A stretch of DNA of 64,000 bases from Atrina japonica (lineage: Eukaryota > Mollusca > Bivalvia > Pterioida > Pinnidae). Positions 1-51,805 of this stretch are shown here, one piece after another. The stretch is taken from the NCBI GenBank assembly GCA_030159075.1, contig BROG01000485.1:124001-188000 (forward strand), read 5' to 3'. Within the stretch, counting starts at the first letter, position 1. Each line of letters opens with the position of its first letter. The notes below the pieces were generated by a model. It was given only the letters and a program-made list of their open reading frames with translations, ran no database searches and was not told where the DNA came from. The translations under genes were made by a program, and so were the position numbers.

Positions 1-1795
1 TGGTTATCAGACAGTTGTGGTTATAGCCTCCGGTACATAATGGCCTGGTTATCAGACAGTTGTGGTTATAGCCTCCGGTACATAATGGCCTGGTTATCAG
101 ACAGTTGTGGTTATAGTGGTACATAATGGCCTGGTTATCAGACAGATGTGGTTATAGCCTCCGGTACATAATGGTCTGGTTATCAGACAGATGTGGTTAT
201 AGCCTCCAGTACATAATGGTCTGGTTATCAGACAGATGTGGTTATAGCCTCCGGTACATAATGGTCTGGTTATCAGACAGATGTGGTTATAGCCTCCGGT
301 ACATAATGGTCTGGTTATCAGACAGATGTGGTTATAGCCTCCGGTACATAATGGTCTGGTTATCAGACAGATGTGGTTATAGCCTCCGGTACATAATGGT
401 CTGGTTATCAGACAGATGTGGTTATATTCTCCGGTACATAATGGTCTGGTTATCAGACAGATGTGGTTATAGCCTCCGGTACATAATGGTCTGGTTATCA
501 GACAGATGTGGTTATATTCTCTGGTACATAATGGTCTGGTTATCAGACAGATGTGGTTATAGCCTCCGGTACATAATGGTCTGGTTATCAGACAGATGTG
601 GTTATAGCCTCCAGTACATAATGGTCTGGTTATCAGACAGATGTGGTTATAGCCTCCAGTACATAATGGTCTGGTTATCAGACAGATGTGGTTTATAGCC
701 TTCGGTACATAATGGTCTGGTTATCAGACAGATGTGGTTATAGCCTCCAGTACATAATGGTGTGGTTATCAGACAGTTGTGGTTATAGCCTCCAGTACAT
801 AATGGTCTGGTTATCAGACAGATGTGGTTATAGCCTCCAGTACATAATCGTCTGGTTATCAGCCTCCAGTACATAATGGTCTGGTTATCAGACAGTTGTG
901 GTTATAGCCTCCAGTACATAATGGTCTGGTTATCAGACATGTGGTTATAGCCTCCAGTACATAATGGTCTGGTTATCAGCCTCCAGTACATAATGGTCTG
1001 GTTATCAGACAGATGTGGTTATAGCCTCCGGTACATAATGGTCTGGTTATCAGACAGATGTGGTTATAGCCTCCGGTACATAATGGCCTGGTTATCAGAC
1101 AGATGTGGTTATAGCCTCCGGTACATAATGACCTGGTTATCAGACAGTTGTGGTTATAGCCTCCGGTACATAATGGCCTGGTTATCAGACAGTTGTGGTT
1201 ATAGCCTCCGGTACATAATGGCCTGGTTATCAGACAGTTGTGGTTATAGCCTCCGGTACATAATGGCCTGGTTATCAGACAGATGTGGTTATAGCCTCCG
1301 GTACATAATGGTCTGGTTATCAGACAGATGTGGTTATAGCCTCCGGTACATAATGGTCTGGTTATCAGACAGATGTGGTTATAGCCTCCGGTACATAATG
1401 GTCTGGTTATCAGACAGATGTGGTTATAGCCTCCGGTACATAATGGTCTGGTTATCAGACAGATGTGGTTATAGCCTCCGGTACATAATGGTCTGGTTAT
1501 CAGACAGATGTGGTTATAGCCTCCGGTACATAATGGTCTGGTTATCAGACAGATGTGGTTATATTCTCCGGTACATAATGGTCTGGTTATCAGACAGATG
1601 TGGTTATAGCCTCCGGTACATAATGGTCTGGTTATCAGACAGATGTGGTTATATTCTCTGGTACATAATGGTCTGGTTATCAGACAGATGTGGTTATAGC
1701 CTCCGGTACATAATGGTCTGGTTATCAGACAGATGTGGTTATAGCCTCCAGTACATAATGGTCTGGTTATCAGACAGATGTGGTTATAGTACAGT
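1..1795. repeat. 45-bp minisatellite, about 39 units
   Basis: The unit begins TGGTTATCAGACAGATGTGG and runs to the next TGGTC. Because 45 is a multiple of three, frames stay open on both strands (126-698 and 993-1838 plus; 976-1830 minus); these are periodic artefacts, not genes. Rare variants recur 1137 bp apart (ATATTCTCCGG after 421 and 1558; ATATTCTCTGG after 511 and 1648), showing a segmental duplication inside the array. The array is cut by the window edge. Confidence 0.95.
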
Positions 1796-1974
1796 AAAAC
1801 ACGTTTTGAGAGAACCCTGGCATCTGCCACTGAAATGAGGTCTTAAAAGACAAGTGGTCTCTAAAGAGAGGTTTTATCAAAAGGATTATATAACCAAGTG
1901 GTTTCAAAATGTGATCTTATAAGAGGTGATCTTTATCAAAGTGGTCTCTCAAGACAGCTTCAACAGTATCCGGT
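1796..1974. repeat. Dispersed 'GTGGTCTCT' element
   Basis: Sequence between the two minisatellites with AAAACACGTTTTGAGAGA, GTGGTCTCTAAAGAG and GTGGTCTCTCAAGACAG. The same motif family recurs near 37850-37975 and 47553-47604, so this looks like a piece of a dispersed repeat into which or from which the arrays grew. Confidence 0.5.
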
Positions 1975-3515
1975 ACATTTATTATTATTTATCAAACAAG
2001 ATGTGGTTATAGTATCTGGTACATTACAGTATCTGGTACATGGTCGTCTATTTATCAAACAAGATGTGGTTATAGTATCTGGTACATGGTTGTCTATTTA
2101 TCAAACAGAAAATGTGGTTACAGTTTCTGGTACATTACATGGTCGTCTATTTATCAAACAAGATGTGGTTATAGTATCTGGTACATGGTCGTCTATTTAT
2201 CAAACAGAAGATGTGGTTACAGTTTCTGGTACATTACAGTATCTGGTACATTACAGTATCTGGTACATGGTCGTCTACTTATCAAACAGAAGATGTGGTT
2301 ATAGTATCTGGTACATGGTCGTCTAGTTATCTGACAGAAGATCTGGTTACATACATGGTCGTTTAGTTATTTGACAGAAGATGTGGTTATAGTATCTGGT
2401 ACATTGTTGTCTGATTATCTGACAGATGTGGTACCAGTATCTGGTACATTGTTGTCTGATTATCTGACAGATGTGGTACCAGTATCTGGTACATGGTCAT
2501 CTGGTTATCAGACAGAAGATGTGGTTACAGTATCTGGTACATGGTCATCTGGTTATCAGACAGAAGATGTGGTTACAGTATCTGGTACATTACAGTATCT
2601 TGTACAGGGTCATCTGATTATCAGACAGAAGATGTGGTTACAGTATCTGGTACATGGTCATCTGATTATTAGACAGAAGATGTGGTTACAGTATCTGGTA
2701 CATTACAGTATCTGGTACATGGTCATCTGATTAACAGACAGAAGATGTGGTTACAGTATCTGGTACATTACAGTATCTGGTACATGGTCATCTGATTAAC
2801 AGACAGAAGATGTGGTTACAGTATCTGGTACATTACAGTATCTGGTACATGGTTATCTGATTATTAGACAGAAGATGTGGTTACAGTATCTGGTACATTA
2901 CAGTATCTGGTACATGGTCATCTGATTATTAGACAGAAGATGTGGTTACAGTATCTGGTACATGGTCATCTGATTAACAGACAGAAGATGTGGTTACAGT
3001 ATCTGGTACATTACAGTATCTGGTACATGGTTATCTGATTATTAGACAGAAGATGTGGTTACAGTATCTGGTACATTACAGTATCTGGTACATGGTCATC
3101 TGATTATTAGACAGAAGATGTGGTTACAGTATCTGGTACATTACAGTATCTGGTACATGGTCATCTGGTCGTCAGACAAGATGTGGTTAAAGTATCTGGT
3201 ACATGGTCATCTGGTCGTCAGACAAGATGTGGTTAAAGTATCTGGTACATGGTCATCTGGTCGTCAGACAAGATGTGGTTAAAGTATCTGGTACATGGTC
3301 ATCTGGTCGTCAGACAAGATGTGGTTAAAGTATCTGGTACATGGTCATCTGGTCGTCAGACAAGATGTGGTTACAGTATCTGGTACATGGTCATCTGGTC
3401 GTCAGACAAGATGTGGTTAAAGTATCTGGTACATTGTTGTTTGGTTATCTGACAGATGTGGTTACAGTATCTGGTACATGGTTGTCTGGTTATCAGGTCC
3501 ATATCTCTTTGTCAA
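1975..3515. repeat. Minisatellite related to the 1-1795 array, about 46-48 bp plus a 17-bp add-on
   Basis: Units combine GATGTGGTTACAGTATCTGG, TACATGGTCATC and TATCAGACAGAA, often with an extra TACAGTATCTGGTACAT. Shared words (TTATCAGACAGA, GATGTGGTTA, GGTACAT) show common descent with the first array. Sub-blocks differ (GTCGTCTATTTATC at 2040-2290; GTCATCTGGTCGTC at 3160-3415), giving local homogenisation. Short open frames here are repeat artefacts. Confidence 0.92.
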
Positions 3516-4191
3516 CCAGCTAGAAAAGATTCATGATCAAGGGAACTAATGGGGAGTGGCACTTAGAGGGACATGAGCACTTAATGGGTTAAATAGGGTA
3601 TTTAAATATTACATTGTCATCAACCTTTTAGGTACTAATTTTGATGTCTTCTTTTTCTTTTCAGCGGAAAAACATTTAGGATGAATTAAAAAAAGAGGCA
3701 GTCCTAGGAATAATTACCAAGAACGAAAAGAACATTCTTCCAGTAGTGTTTAAATGACAGTTATACAAGTATATGATATGGATTCTGATATGTAAATTTA
3801 CTGTCAGAGACTAATTTTATACACCCCAAATATTTTGAAAATGTTATGGTTGATATACTATCTGTCAAAACCTGATATTCTACAGCCTTTACTCATTATT
3901 TATTGCATTTGGATCATATCGCCCCAATGCTTTATTTTCTTCTTTGCCATAATTCAAGTGATAACATGAACAAATTTTAATACTTTTTGCATGATTCCTG
4001 TGATAATTAAATAAAATAATTCTATAACACAGTCGTGGGACAAATGCTTTTCACAGATACTTAACTTCAGTTCTTATGTAATCCGTTTTGGATTTGGATT
4101 TTTCATGCGTCACTTTGTTAGCCTTAGCAATTCCAGTATGTGTCAAGATGACCAAGAAATAAAATGCAGATATATCTGAAGGTCATTTTTG
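3516..4191. other. Non-coding, no feature seen
   Basis: AT-rich sequence with no convincing exon, RNA gene or repeat on either strand. Confidence 0.6.
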
Positions 4192-4396
4192 TGACATTAA
4201 CATCTGAACACTATACCAGACATGGAATATATTGACATTAACATCTGAACACTATACCAGACATGGAATATATTGACATTAACATCTGAACACTATACCA
4301 GACATGGAATATATTGACATTAACATCTGAACACTATACCAGACATGGAATATATTGACATTAACATCTGAACACTATACCAGACATAGAATATTG
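4192..4396. repeat. 41-bp tandem repeat, 5 copies
   Basis: Five near-identical units containing ACATTAACATCTGAACACT and ACCAGACATGGAATATATTG; the last copy is slightly diverged (ACATAGAATATTG). Confidence 0.95.
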
Positions 4397-5796
4397 TAAC
4401 ATTTTGATTTATTGTTTGAAATCGAGCATCTGCATAAAGAGGAAGTAGCGAGGGCTAATAGTCATGTGATAACAGCACAAAAAAAATCTAGAATAATAAC
4501 GGACAATTTGAGAACTAGAAAATCTCCTTATTGGCTGATACAGATGAAATCAAAGACCAATCATTGTATATATGGAGGCTCATCTCCTGGGCATTGTTAT
4601 GGGTGAATGGGTAGCTGGGGTCAAAGGTTATGTAGTTCCTGGCTTAATGCCAGAAATGTTATTTTTGTAAAATAAAAATATGACTTCTATCTAGCTTCCA
4701 AATATTTTCTATTTGCCCCAATTTTTGACATTGTTTTTTAATTGTTAAAATGTTCAGGGAACTGATAATGTCATAATCAAGTTTTTTGTCTCACTGAAAA
4801 TTGCATTTGTTATGTCTCGGACTATTTTGAGATAGTTGCCTATGCCATATTTTGTAGTGCTTTTAAAATTTTCCTTTTACTTATGATTGTATCAGAAGGA
4901 TCAAGCTCTTTTTGTATCCCGGACAGTGGTTAGTTTCCATGACTATATGTAAACTGAAGGTACACTTACGCTAAATGGAGGTTATCAATTTCTGCTAATG
5001 CAATCGATTTTTTTCCCTTAGGGACTTCAAGAGTATACAGAAATCTTGTCATTGATCCATATCCTAGTTTGTTGCAATATCATTTATTACAAGAAAATTT
5101 TGTCAGATGTCTCAAGTTTTTAAGTTTTTTAAGAAATCAGAATAATACAAATAGGTCTCTTAACTCTAGAGAGTTCCAGTCCAGAAGCTAACAACATGTG
5201 GACAAAGTCAGATCTAGTATCAAGCTCAGAGATACCTGCAGAAATATTCATCTTTTCACGTTTTTTAACAAGTGTGGGATAAATATTATTTTTCATGTTA
5301 AATTTCTGTTAATTTCTGAATAACCAAATTTCTAAACATGTACACAGCACATGCTGTACAATTAATACTGCTGTGTCACATGACCAGATCACACTGTTAT
5401 AGTGTATGAACATTGTTACTATAAATAGATCAATTAACCCGTCAAACACATTAGAAATCTTAGAATGGCTCTTATATGTATTATTTAAGATGACATTTTT
5501 CAATTCATTCATGTCACAAATGTATATGCTGGTATTGGTCAGTCGAAATGTTTATCAAGACATCGTGCCAGATCATGGAGATATATTACTATGCACAATT
5601 ATGAGCTGTATTTAAAAATGGCGTACATCTGATAATTTGTCTGATGTTGATTAGACAGCAATTGACATAGGAGCCACAGTGGAGCTTATCTTTATATTTT
5701 TACAAGAATTTTATCTCTTTTTGGGGGGGGATGGGGTGGGGAGGTAATCTAAATTTCTTCGTACTTATAGTATAGTTAGAGATCCTGTAGTACTAA
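4397..5796. other. Non-coding, no feature seen
   Basis: Open frames of 60-70 codons (4412-4606 plus; 5309-5512 minus; 5406-5615 plus) lack recognisable domains, repeats or splice context and are treated as chance. Confidence 0.55.
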
Positions 5797-5875
5797 TTTT
5801 TTGATGATTTCAGGGTTAGGGGTTAGGGTTTTTTGATGATTTCAGGGTTAGGGGTTAGGGTTTTTTGATGATTTC
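5797..5875 (+). repeat. 32-bp tandem repeat with telomere-like GGGTTAG core
   Basis: About 2.5 copies of TTTTTTGATGATTTC followed by AGGGTTAGGGGTTAGGG. The TTAGGG/TTAGGGG words resemble animal telomere repeats, but only two per unit. Confidence 0.85.
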
Positions 5876-6244
5876 TATTATAATTAGCATATGTATGAGA
5901 TAAATCTGTTGTTCAGGTCGACATGATTATGTGAAAATGGGTCAAAATATCAGTTACGTTTGTAAATGGGCCCCTTGTAACAACGATCAAAATGGCTGTT
6001 AATGTCAACTTCAGGCAAAATACAGATGTGATGACCTGAAGTTCAAATTATAACATGAATAATGTAAATGATTACTTATGTATATGAGAATAAAATAATC
6101 ATATCTAATGTTTGTGTCCACTTTTAATTTTGTTGTTTCAATATCTACTTTATAGATGACTTTTAACAAAATATCATAAGATTCTATTTATAATCCCTCC
6201 TTCAGTTTCTGGGAAGTGATGGTTGGTGTTACAATACAGGCTTA

Positions 6245-6551
6245 GGTAAACACCTAATCTAGTTAAAAACTGATCTCTGATCACTACTGTTTTCTAAAAT
6301 GCTGTGTATAGGATCTAATGCGATCTGCTTTGGGATCACTTGCGGATGACATAGTTGTCTTTTTTCACCATTGAAAATCTGACTTGCAGGATCTTGTAAG
6401 GGATCAAAAGGCAAAGAAATGTAAACATTTTTAACATTGTATACAACACCGAGTACATAATCACATCACATGTTGTGTTAGATTCTCTACGTGACGTATC
6501 AGAAAAAGGGAGTGGTCAGAGATCTGTTTTTATCTAAACTGGTAAACACCT
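6245..6551. mobile_element. MITE with inverted ends and an 11-bp flanking direct repeat
   Basis: Left end 6256-6287 (CTAGTTAAAAACTGATCTCT) and right end 6510-6540 (AGAGATCTGTTTTTATCTAA) are inverted copies. The same 11 bp, GGTAAACACCT, flanks both sides (6245-6255 and 6541-6551), consistent with a target-site duplication. The 285-bp element has no coding frame. An 11-bp duplication with about 30-bp inverted ends would fit a Mutator-like non-autonomous element; the superfamily call is inference. Confidence 0.75.
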
Positions 6552-6944
6552 GAAGAAGTCCAGAGTGATACATACAAAAACTGAGCTCCTACTGCCATCT
6601 TTGTAGAGTTATTTCCCATGATGGTTTTATTTCTTTGGGTAATAAGTCATTTCTTACACCGCACATACAGATATAAAACGTTTACAGTGACAAATAAAAA
6701 CAGACAACTTTTTTTTATAATATTTTCTGTATTTAACATGAAGTGAGACTGCTACGAAAATATCTGTTGAAAAATGCTACAAATACATTATCAGAAATAA
6801 CAAAACCAAACATTCTGTATGTAGCAAGGACAGACACATTCATAAAAATATCCTTGCTACCAAAATGATGTACAATACTTTGTGGTCAGATTAAACAGAT
6901 CCTGGTCCAAATAGATGATAAAGGAGACCAGTAACTAATATTAC
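6552..6944. other. Non-coding, no feature seen
   Basis: No exon or repeat recognised; the array begins at its right edge. Confidence 0.5.
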
Positions 6945-7830
6945 AGAAATACACCCCCACAGTAGACCTGTAACTGTAATATAGTAATACTTCCCCACCC
7001 CCACAGTAGACCAGTAACTGTAATATAGTAATACGTCCCCACCCCACAGTAGACCAGTAACTGTTATATAGTAATACGTCACCATCCCACAGTAGACCTG
7101 TAACTGTAATATAGTAATACGTCCCCACCCCCACAGTAGATGTGTAACTGTAATATAGTAATACGTCCTCACCCCACAGTAGACCAGTAAATGTAATATA
7201 GTAATACGTCCCCACCCCCACAGTAGACCTGTAACTGTAATATAGTAAAACATCCCCACCCCCCACAGTAGACCAGTAAATGTAATATAGTAATACGTCC
7301 CCACCCCAACAGTAGACCTGTAACTGTAATATAGTAATACGTCCCCACCCCCACAGTAGACCAGTAACTGTAATATAGTAATACGTCACCATCCCACAGT
7401 AGACCTGTAACTGTAATATAGTAATACGTCACCACCCCACAGTAGACCAGTAAATGCAGTACAGTAATACGTCCCCACCCAGATCAGTAAACGTAATATT
7501 ATAATAATACGTCCCCACCCACACAGTAGACCTGTAACTGTAATATTATAGTAATACGTCCCAACCCACACAGATCAGTAAACGTAATATTATAGTAATA
7601 CATCCCCACCCACACAGTAGACCTGTAACTGTAATATTATAGTAATACATCTATACCCCCACAGTAGTAGACCAGTGAATGTAATATTACAGTAACACTT
7701 CCCCAACCACACAGTAGACCAGTAAATGTAATATTATAGTAATATGTCCCCACCCACGGACCAGTAAATGTAATTTTAAAGAAATACGTCCCAACCCCCA
7801 CAGTAGACCAGTAACCGTTATATGTCCCTA
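6945..7830. repeat. Minisatellite, about 44-46 bp, roughly 19 units
   Basis: Units contain CCCACAGTAGACCTGTAACT, GTAATATAGTAATACGTCCC. The right half (7480-7800) is a diverged subfamily with GTAATATTATAGTAATA. Overlapping minus-strand frames (6886-7571) are repeat translations. Confidence 0.93.
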
Positions 7831-8226
7831 TCCCCCAAAATTAAACTTAACTCATTTTCATAACATCAAACACATACAAAACATCAAAATGGAACAAACA
7901 TGAATATTTCATTTTTGTTTGTTCCTGATACTCGCTTATAAATAATCAACAGTTTAATTATAAAATATCTGGCAGACGGTTGATAATCTGGTCATCCACA
8001 TTATACAGACATAAATGTTGGTCTAACAACAGTCAAAAACTAGACAAAAATAAGTACACCAAAATGAATTAACAATATGTAATCATGGAAACCAATTCAT
8101 ACTTGGTCAACAGAAATATCTCTATTATATATGTATTGCACAGTTCTGTATTCACAACCCTTTGAAAAGTTCAGTTTATGATAGAAAATGACAAAATCTT
8201 CAAAAGCACCATGTTTATAAACATAA
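7831..8226. other. Non-coding, no feature seen
   Basis: AT-rich spacer between the array and a MITE copy. Confidence 0.5.
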
Positions 8227-8318
8227 TTAACCCAATTAACCCCTGAAAAACAATGAACTCTTCTGTAAATCAATGAATTAGACCAGTCCAAATGTGTCTA
8301 TAGGGGTGAATGAGTAAA
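8227..8318 (-). mobile_element. TTAA-MITE copy
   Basis: About 90 bp with inverted ends TTAACCC..AACCCCTG and AGGGGTGAATGAG, and the conserved core GACCAGTCCAAATGTGTCT. Same family as copies at 19323, 23177, 30441, 36026, 47604, 47699, 47881, 49601, 56430 and 56778. The minus-strand frame 8097-8291 runs through it and is not a gene. Confidence 0.8.
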
Positions 8319-8431
8319 TAAAAGCAAAACAGCTGTTCAAGCACTGAAGCAAATGATATCGAGTCATAATAATTGTATTAAAAAATGGAGAAGAGACGAG
8401 AAACCACTTTCTATACAATATGTTTGTGTTA

Positions 8432-8566
8432 AGGTTGTTTTACGACACACTCAATAATTTTTAAGTTACATATGGTGACCACAGTTTTTGATCTGGTTGT
8501 AATGTACCCGCAAAAAAGAGACCACCAGCCTTCTGGAAATAAACAGGCAAACATTCTCACAAAATC
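8432..8566 (-). mobile_element. tRNA-SINE 3' fragment
   Basis: On the minus strand this reads GTGAGAATGTTTGCCTGTTT ... GGTGGTCTCTTTTTTGCGGG ... GTACATTACAACC ... GTCGTAAAACAACCTT, the same order of motifs as the 3' part of the SINE at 61228-61473. The tRNA-like head is missing. Confidence 0.7.
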
Positions 8567-9659
8567 ATCTTTATATCGGTCAGTAGACTTAAACCTGCAC
8601 TGACTAGAAGTGAGAGACTTAGAGCGAGATGTCCAAACAACTTGACCTCAGAGGTCCCGAGTAATTAATGGTGGAAGCTATTTCTTAAAATTAACATTCA
8701 TAGAGCAGAAGTTCAAATTCGTAATCATTTATTCTGAAAATACAATGGCATGTCTTTAGAGGGCAAGAAAGAAAGGGAGGCAACCAAGCAACTAGACTGT
8801 ATTTACACAGCAAAAAAAAAAATTACCAATGGTTTTAGGGGAAAACTGAACCATTTATGAGTGTGAAAATGGCATCTTTCTTATCCTCTAAATCAATTTA
8901 GGAACCATCACATACCATTGTTAAACTCAGTACAATCACTGTTGACCCTCTTGGTAAATTCCTCTAAAATATATGGGTAATTTTGTATAGAAATGGCAAG
9001 TTCAAACATTTTGGCAATTTGTAATACTAGTTATCAATAATTAGAAGAAATGTTCTCAAACAGAAGACAAAATACTGCTATTTCTTTAATTCTGAATATG
9101 TCTTTCTTTGTCTTTAAGAAATCTTTGATGCATTTCGCTCATATTCAACTTAGACTTGGTCAAAAAAATAAACTATTTGTTTGATCAGACAGGACCAATC
9201 CTCCTTACAAGCCCTGACCAAACACTTTTTCGGCATTTAGTTTTTTTTTTCTATCATCAAAAATCTTAAATTTTGTCCAATTTACAGATCAAAATCAAAG
9301 GAAAATTAAAAAAAAAAATTGTCTACCCACAATCCACTTCCAAAACTACAGGTCAGAGGTCTGACAATAAATAAATAAAAACATAAAATTTAAATTTAAA
9401 CTGGCAAAACCTGGGCAAAGGGAAAATTGCCTACATTTAGAGTAGAAGATGCCATCATTTTTATATGCTAGACTAGTAGCATGCATTGTGAAATACTGTA
9501 TTTGTAGTCTATGTTAAGTAACTTGGAATAATAAGTCAAAACTTATAATATTGGCAAGACTTTAAAACAAACTCAGAACGAAAGAATCCATCACTGAAAT
9601 AGTCACTTTGTTCAATCGGCAGTAGAAAATTTGGAATAAATGAATTTATATGAGAATTT
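8567..9659. other. Probable 3' UTR/flank, with a dispersed-repeat fragment
   Basis: No exon seen. The segment 9240-9357 (CAAAAATCTTAAATTTTGTC ... CCACTTCCAAAACTACAGGT) is a diverged copy of the sequence that flanks and seeds the 29-bp array at 43613-44418. Confidence 0.5.
8728..8733 (-). promoter_or_regulatory. Candidate poly(A) signal AATAAA
   Basis: The nearest canonical AATAAA on the minus strand downstream of the stop codon, giving a 3' UTR of about 1.2 kb. An ATTAAA variant lies nearer at about 9085. Neither is proven. Confidence 0.25.
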
Positions 9660-9835
9660 TTCGTGACTTGATGGAGATCATTTCATGGCATGGACAGAAA
9701 ACATTTCATGACCTGACAGAGAACATCTCACAACTGATGGAGAACTTTGATGACTTGATGGAGAACCTCTCATGACTCGACAGAAAACTTTTCACGACTT
9801 GACATAAAACTTTTCATGACTGACGAAGAATTTGA
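9660..9835. repeat. Degenerate short tandem repeat in the 3' UTR
   Basis: About six imperfect units built on CATGACTTGATGGAGAAC and CATGACTTGACAGAAAAC, ending about 70 bp past the stop codon on the gene's strand. It would be transcribed in the 3' UTR. Confidence 0.7.
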
Positions 9836-9903
9836 ATCACTTCACAATATCAACTGTACCATCATACCACACACACAATAGTCATACAACACTAGCTACA
9901 AAA

Positions 9904-49384
<39,481 letters not shown>

Positions 49385-49527
49385 CTGTAAATAACAGAAA
49401 AATATATTTTAAAAAAACATGAAAATGACATCTCGGATAAAATAAGATAAAAAAATTGTTTATCGTAACTCCAATCTGAAGATTAAACCTTTTTACGACA
49501 CCACAATAGACTTGCCAAAGCAAAAGA

Positions 49528-49571
49528 GAGCAAAGCATTAAGATATTTGGGGGTGAAAGGATTAATCAACA
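49528..49571. repeat. Lone diverged unit of the 50-bp array
   Basis: GAGCAAAGCATTAAGATATT and TGGGGGTGAAAGGATTAATC resemble the 38930-42235 unit (AGCATACCATTAAAATACTT, GGGGGTATGGAAGGGTTAAC). Confidence 0.45.
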
Positions 49572-49600
49572 CTGTAAAATCAAACCGGGATCCTTGCTAT

Positions 49601-49693
49601 TTAACTCATTCACCCCTATAGAGACACATTTGGACTGGCCTAAATCATTGATTTACAGAAGAGTCTATTGTTTTTCAGGGGTTGATGAGTTAA
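49601..49693 (+). mobile_element. TTAA-MITE copy with intact ends
   Basis: TTAA CTCATTCACCCCTATA ... CAGGGGTTGATGAG TTAA: a symmetric copy with TTAA on both sides. Confidence 0.9.
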
Positions 49694-51654
49694 ACTGTTC
49701 TAAACTGAAATCTACTGTTGATGCTTTTCCATTATAAAACATATCAGTATCCATCTTGCATTAGATTTGCCCTGTTTCTTCTCTTGATAACATATTTTCA
49801 ACATTTTTTGGCCTAACCTTTAAGGCAAATATTTTAGGTATTATAAATAACTATGGTTACAGATCTGAGTCCATGTTTGAAATTGTTTCTGGTTGGTAAT
49901 CTCAGCATTCACAAATACTATTACATTTAAACAAAAGAAAAATGTTTCAAAACCCCTAATTTACAACAAATTGTAAATATTGTCCTTGAGTCACAAAAAC
50001 CATCTCATATGCAAAGGAAATTTAAAGAGAGATTAATGTAAATCTTAAAATTCCTGGTTTATAGAACATTACAATATAATTCACATGGCATTTACCTTCC
50101 CTGGTAAAAAAAATGTAATACTAAAAGCATTCACTGGTTTTGTTTGTTTGATGTATTGGTACTCAGAGTAAAAGGCCCTTACAGGCCTCCTAAGTTCATC
50201 CTTCAGGCACCAAGGGATCAAGATGAAATTCCAACTTTATGGACACAGTAATACTACAGATGGTACATAATAAGTACATCTGGTGGACTTGTGGTGTGTG
50301 TGTCTGATCAACAGGGGATGCTTACTCCTCCATGACACCTTATTCCACTTCTGGCTTTCCAGAGATCTGTGTTTGTGCAATATCACCAGATTTGTATATG
50401 TTTTATGGACATCCTGAAGATTTATACTTTGGAAAAATATCACCTCAACCATTTTGAGAGGTTGAAAATGTTCAAACATTAATACAACAGATACCCTCAA
50501 AACAGTAATCAATATCATTGGATAATGGTTTGTCACCTAAGCTGCTCAGGTGTTATAGAATTACTATATTTACAGAAATATGAGATTACAATATATCTCT
50601 TACAAAACCTTAGCAGGATATCAATGTCTGCCTTTATTGTACACAGAAAGACAATATTGACTAAAACCAGTAATCCCAATGCTTTAATTGCAAAAATGAT
50701 CATCATGAATTACAGCAGCCATTTCTTTGGATTCTCAATATTTGGAAGTAGTCTATTGCAAAGTGCTGCACTGTTATTATGTGACAAATTAATAATGCTA
50801 TAATGTATATAACAAGTACACAGGCATTTTCCACACTTTTTGGAAATGGGGCCTGGACATTTTGAATTTGGGAATTTTAGCAACGTTTTATTGAAACTAG
50901 GAAATCTAAAAATATACAAAACTTTGAAAATATAAGAATCTCTTCATAATCATTGTCATTTGAATTCAACAGAGAAATTCTGACTGCAAATTGGGGGAAA
51001 ATTCACAGGGAAAGGGGCCTTACTTCAGCATCCAACCAGAGGGTGGGAAATCCCTGGTACATAAAGTATAGCAATTTTACCTGACATTTATATAATTACA
51101 TGCTCTCACCTGAGTAACGATCTAACATATCATTCACTATTAAGAAATCCTCTGAACCACGTATATTCCAAAAGCAATGAAGAAAACATAGAATATAACG
51201 AAACACATAGAAAGAATCCTGATTCCCAGAATTCCAGCCCAATGATATCTGAGTCACATTTTACAAAATAACGTTTGTTACGAAGAAAAGTTATATATAT
51301 ATAAATAAATTCATTTGAGCACAGAATTCTCTTTGACTTTGAGTCAACACGGAATGACTCCACCCACAGATAACAGTCACATGCTGAAATGGTACAGTGA
51401 AATTAACGAGAACAAGATCGTAACAATAAAAATCTCACTGACATATTGGAAGCTGTTCTAAAACAATGCAGAATTAGAATTATTAAGAACCGTTAATTAC
51501 TGACAAAGAATTTAGGATGTATATTACATAACTTATGCACACTTACAGACAACACAAAAAGGTGATCATGAATATATCAGGTTATCATATACTATTAATT
51601 ATAAAAAGCATAACTTGGCACATCGTACATTACAAATTGTCTTTAATGGGTAAA
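49694..51654. other. Non-coding, upstream of exon 1; one dispersed fragment
   Basis: 50820-51060 (TTTGGAAATGGGGCCTGGAC, AATTGGGGGAAAATTCACAG) resembles text at 35255-35500 and 37400-37500. Frames 50237-50536, 50525-50803, 50710-50919 and 51130-51363 lack family resemblance. Confidence 0.4.
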
Positions 51655-51805
51655 GAATAGGTTATAAATATATATGAACTAACAGACTATTGTGAGGGGT
51701 AAAAATTAGGTTACAAATATATATATATATGAACTTACAGACAATTGTCAGGGGTAAAAATTAGGTTACAAATATATATATATATATGAACTTACAGACA
51801 ATCGT
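51655..51805. repeat. About 60-bp tandem repeat, 2.5 copies, with (AT)n
   Basis: GAACTTACAGACAATTGTCA, GGGGTAAAAATTAGGTTACA and a growing (AT)n tract in each copy. Confidence 0.88.

Noticed and set aside
976..1838. Opposite-strand open frames of 284 and 281 codons
   Set aside because: They are translations of a 45-bp tandem repeat whose length is a multiple of three; the same peptide repeats on both strands with no non-repeat domain.
1..3515. Possible CRISPR array (regular repeats)
   Set aside because: Units are contiguous without unique spacers, and the genome is clearly eukaryotic.
6886..7571. Minus-strand frames up to 168 codons of Tyr/Thr/Gly-rich repeats
   Set aside because: They follow the 44-46 bp minisatellite in several frames at once; no gene structure.
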